Shown in pieces: positions 45,107-46,662 of a stretch of 46,662 bases of DNA. Location: positions 1-46,662 of the forward strand of contig JAQVBU010000016.1 of assembly GCA_028690155.1 (NCBI GenBank). Direction: 5' to 3'. Each line of letters starts with the position of its first letter. Position 1 is the stretch's first letter. The DNA comes from Alphaproteobacteria bacterium. Its GTDB lineage: Bacteria; Pseudomonadota; Alphaproteobacteria; UBA9219. The notes beneath the pieces were generated by a model. That model was given only the letters and a program-made list of their open reading frames with translations, ran no database searches and was not told the DNA's origin. A program made the translations under genes and the position numbers.

Positions 45107-46405
45107 ATGCCTCACTCAACAGTCTCTCTCTTCGAAAACACGGCGGCGCGGCCTTTGGCTGACAAATTGCGCCCCCGGATTCTTGCCGATGTCGTGGGAC
45201 AGGATCATCTGCTTTCTCCGGACGCGCCCATAGGCCGGATGGTCGCCGCAAAAAGATTAGCCTCGATGATCTTGTGGGGACCGCCGGGATGCGGCAAAAC
45301 GACGATCGCGCGCCTTTTGGCTGATGCCACCTCTCTTTATTTCGAACCCGTCTCGGCCGTCGCTTCGGGCGTAAGCGATCTTCGAAAAATCTTCGATGCC
45401 GCCGCCAACCGCCGAAGCATGGGGCAAGGCACGTTGCTGTTTGTCGATGAGATCCACCGCTTTAATCGCGCGCAACAGGACGTTCTTTTGCCCTACGTCG
45501 AGGACGGCACGGTGACCTTGGTCGGCGCGACCACCGAAAACCCTTCGTTCGAACTGAACGGCGCGTTACTGTCGCGTTGCCAAGTCTTGGTTTTAAATCG
45601 GCTGGACGATTCCGCCTTGGAAATCCTGCTGAAACGCGTCGAAAAAGATTGCGGACGCCCTCTGCCCCTTACGGACGATGCACGGGCTGCCCTTAAAGCC
45701 ATGGCCGACGGCGATGGCCGCTATTTGCTCGGCATGGCGGAAGAGTTAGCGTCGCTGGCGCCGGATAAGAAACTTGACCCGACCCGCTTGGCCACGTTTG
45801 TCCAAAAGCGCCGGCCCCTTTATGACAAAACGCAGGAAAGCCACTATAATCTCATCAGCGCGCTGCATAAATCCCTGAGAGGGTCCGACTGCAACGCGGC
45901 GCTTTACTGGTTCGCTCGGATGCTGGCTGGAGGCGAGGATCCCCGCTATATCGCGCGACGCCTGACACGCTTTGCCAGCGAGGACATCGGGTTGGCCGAT
46001 CCTCAAGCGTTACCGCTCGCCATCGCCGCCTGGGAAGCTTACGAACGTTTGGGAAGCCCCGAGGGCGAGTTGGCCTTAGCCGAGTTGGTCGTCTTCCTTG
46101 CCACCGCGCCCAAATCCAACGCAACGTATATCGCTTTAGCTCAAGCCAAAAGCGCCGCCAATGAATACGGGTCGCTTATGCCTCCCAAACATATCTTGAA
46201 TGCGCCGACCTCGCTTATGAAAGACCTTGGGTATAGCGAAGGCTACCAATACGATCATGACACCGCAGAGGGCTTTTCGGGTCAAAACTATTTCCCGGAA
46301 GACATGGACCGACAGGAATTTTATTGCCCGGTCGAACGAGGTTTCGAGCGCGAGGTCAAAAAACGCCTTGATTACTGGGCCGAAATAAGGAAACGGAAAC
46401 AATAG
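45107..46405 (+). CDS. rarA: Replication-associated recombination protein RarA (MgsA)
   Basis: 432 residues from ATG 45107; the GTG at 45071 opens the same frame but homology starts at '[20 protein letters not shown]'. AAA+ clamp-loader-like ATPase: Walker A '[17 protein letters not shown]', Walker B '[20 protein letters not shown]', sensor 1 '[20 protein letters not shown]'. The C-terminal tetramer part has '[20 protein letters not shown]', '[20 protein letters not shown]'. It acts at stalled forks with SSB and RecA. Full length. Confidence 0.95.
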   Translation: MPHSTVSLFENTAARPLADKLRPRILADVVGQDHLLSPDAPIGRMVAAKRLASMILWGPPGCGKTTIARLLADATSLYFEPVSAVASGVSDLRKIFDAAANRRSMGQGTLLFVDEIHRFNRAQQDVLLPYVEDGTVTLVGATTENPSFELNGALLSRCQVLVLNRLDDSALEILLKRVEKDCGRPLPLTDDARAALKAMADGDGRYLLGMAEELASLAPDKKLDPTRLATFVQKRRPLYDKTQESHYNLISALHKSLRGSDCNAALYWFARMLAGGEDPRYIARRLTRFASEDIGLADPQALPLAIAAWEAYERLGSPEGELALAELVVFLATAPKSNATYIALAQAKSAANEYGSLMPPKHILNAPTSLMKDLGYSEGYQYDHDTAEGFSGQNYFPEDMDRQEFYCPVERGFEREVKKRLDYWAEIRKRKQ

Positions 46406-46511
46406 GTCCCTCTTGGCGGTTCGCAATTGCCCCGCCTCGCCTTTCAGTTGCCAAGAAAGGGCTTCTTCGTTACAAAAGGCCCGTTCCATTTTTTCTTTTA
46501 AGGTAGGTTCT

Positions 46512-46662
46512 ATGGCCGCGTATCAGTACATCTATGTCATGAAAGGTCTTTCCAAGGCTTGGCCCGGTGGCAAAAAGGTTTTAGATGATGTCTGGTTGTC
46601 GTTTTATCCTGACGCCAAGATTGGCGTGCTGGGACCTAATGGCGCGGGTAAATCCACGCTGC
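46512..46662 (+). CDS. ettA: Energy-dependent translational throttle EttA (ABC-F), 5' part
   Basis: The first 50 codons before the window ends. ATG 46512 follows 'TTAAGGTAGG'. '[20 protein letters not shown]', then '[20 protein letters not shown]' leading into Walker A '[10 protein letters not shown]' match the start of EttA, an ABC-F ATPase that binds the ribosomal E site and gates elongation according to ATP/ADP. Another ABC-F paralogue is possible, but the opening is EttA-like. Confidence 0.88.
   Translation, partial: MAAYQYIYVMKGLSKAWPGGKKVLDDVWLSFYPDAKIGVLGPNGAGKSTL

Overview
The window reads as a chromosomal segment of an alphaproteobacterium. The case rests on gene content: a DUF1013/TrcR-type cell-cycle regulator, an alphaproteobacterial-type NYN-domain protein, a divergently oriented rpoZ followed by a bifunctional relA/spoT, a MarR-like regulator coupled to an SH3-NlpC/P60 hydrolase, and an scpA-scpB pair. 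Coding is dense, most genes have moderate G+C, and several sit in short operons. The order or genus cannot be fixed from the sequence alone. No transposase, integrase, phage gene, CRISPR array or rRNA is visible.

Bases 1-9.2 kb are the accessory part. Two adjacent minus-strand genes encode large proteins of the same unrecognised family, built from repeated helical modules. The first is open from base 3294 to the window edge (1098 codons seen, 3' end missing) and carries 21-bp GQDKKEE minisatellites, a 63-bp triplicated N-terminal repeat and a 60-bp internal duplication. Both genes have matching upstream boxes at the same distance from their start codons. Divergent from them is a TPR plus GT41 (OGT-like) glycosyltransferase. 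A secreted aromatic-rich protein and a protein resembling HEPN families follow.

Bases 9.5-16.2 kb hold a double-length ThyX whose two halves keep complementary parts of the signature motif, a small secreted protein, an ECF sigma / membrane anti-sigma / CpxP-like periplasmic protein operon, the MarR-NlpC/P60 pair and scpA-scpB. Bases 16.5-26.8 kb hold gltX, mfd, dnaB (with a perfect DnaA box upstream), a HAD phosphatase, a DsbC-like thioredoxin-fold protein, and clpP-clpX plus a small unknown gene.

Bases 26.9-36.7 kb hold an sppA-murG-murC-AI-2E-family operon, a second TPR glycosyltransferase (heptosyltransferase-like C-terminus), cysS and trcR. After a strong terminator and an inverted-repeat intergenic element come the NYN protein, rpoZ, relA/spoT and an A+T-rich orphan gene. 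The right end has a DegP-type protease behind tRNA-His, glnA (with the adenylylation tyrosine replaced by phenylalanine), rarA and the first 50 codons of an EttA-type ABC-F gene.

Most genes belong to core processes: cell wall, translation, replication and repair, proteolysis, chromosome segregation, stringent response and nitrogen assimilation. The least explained material is the modular-repeat pair at the left edge, the split-motif ThyX, the GlnA Tyr-to-Phe change and the orphan at 40.9 kb.
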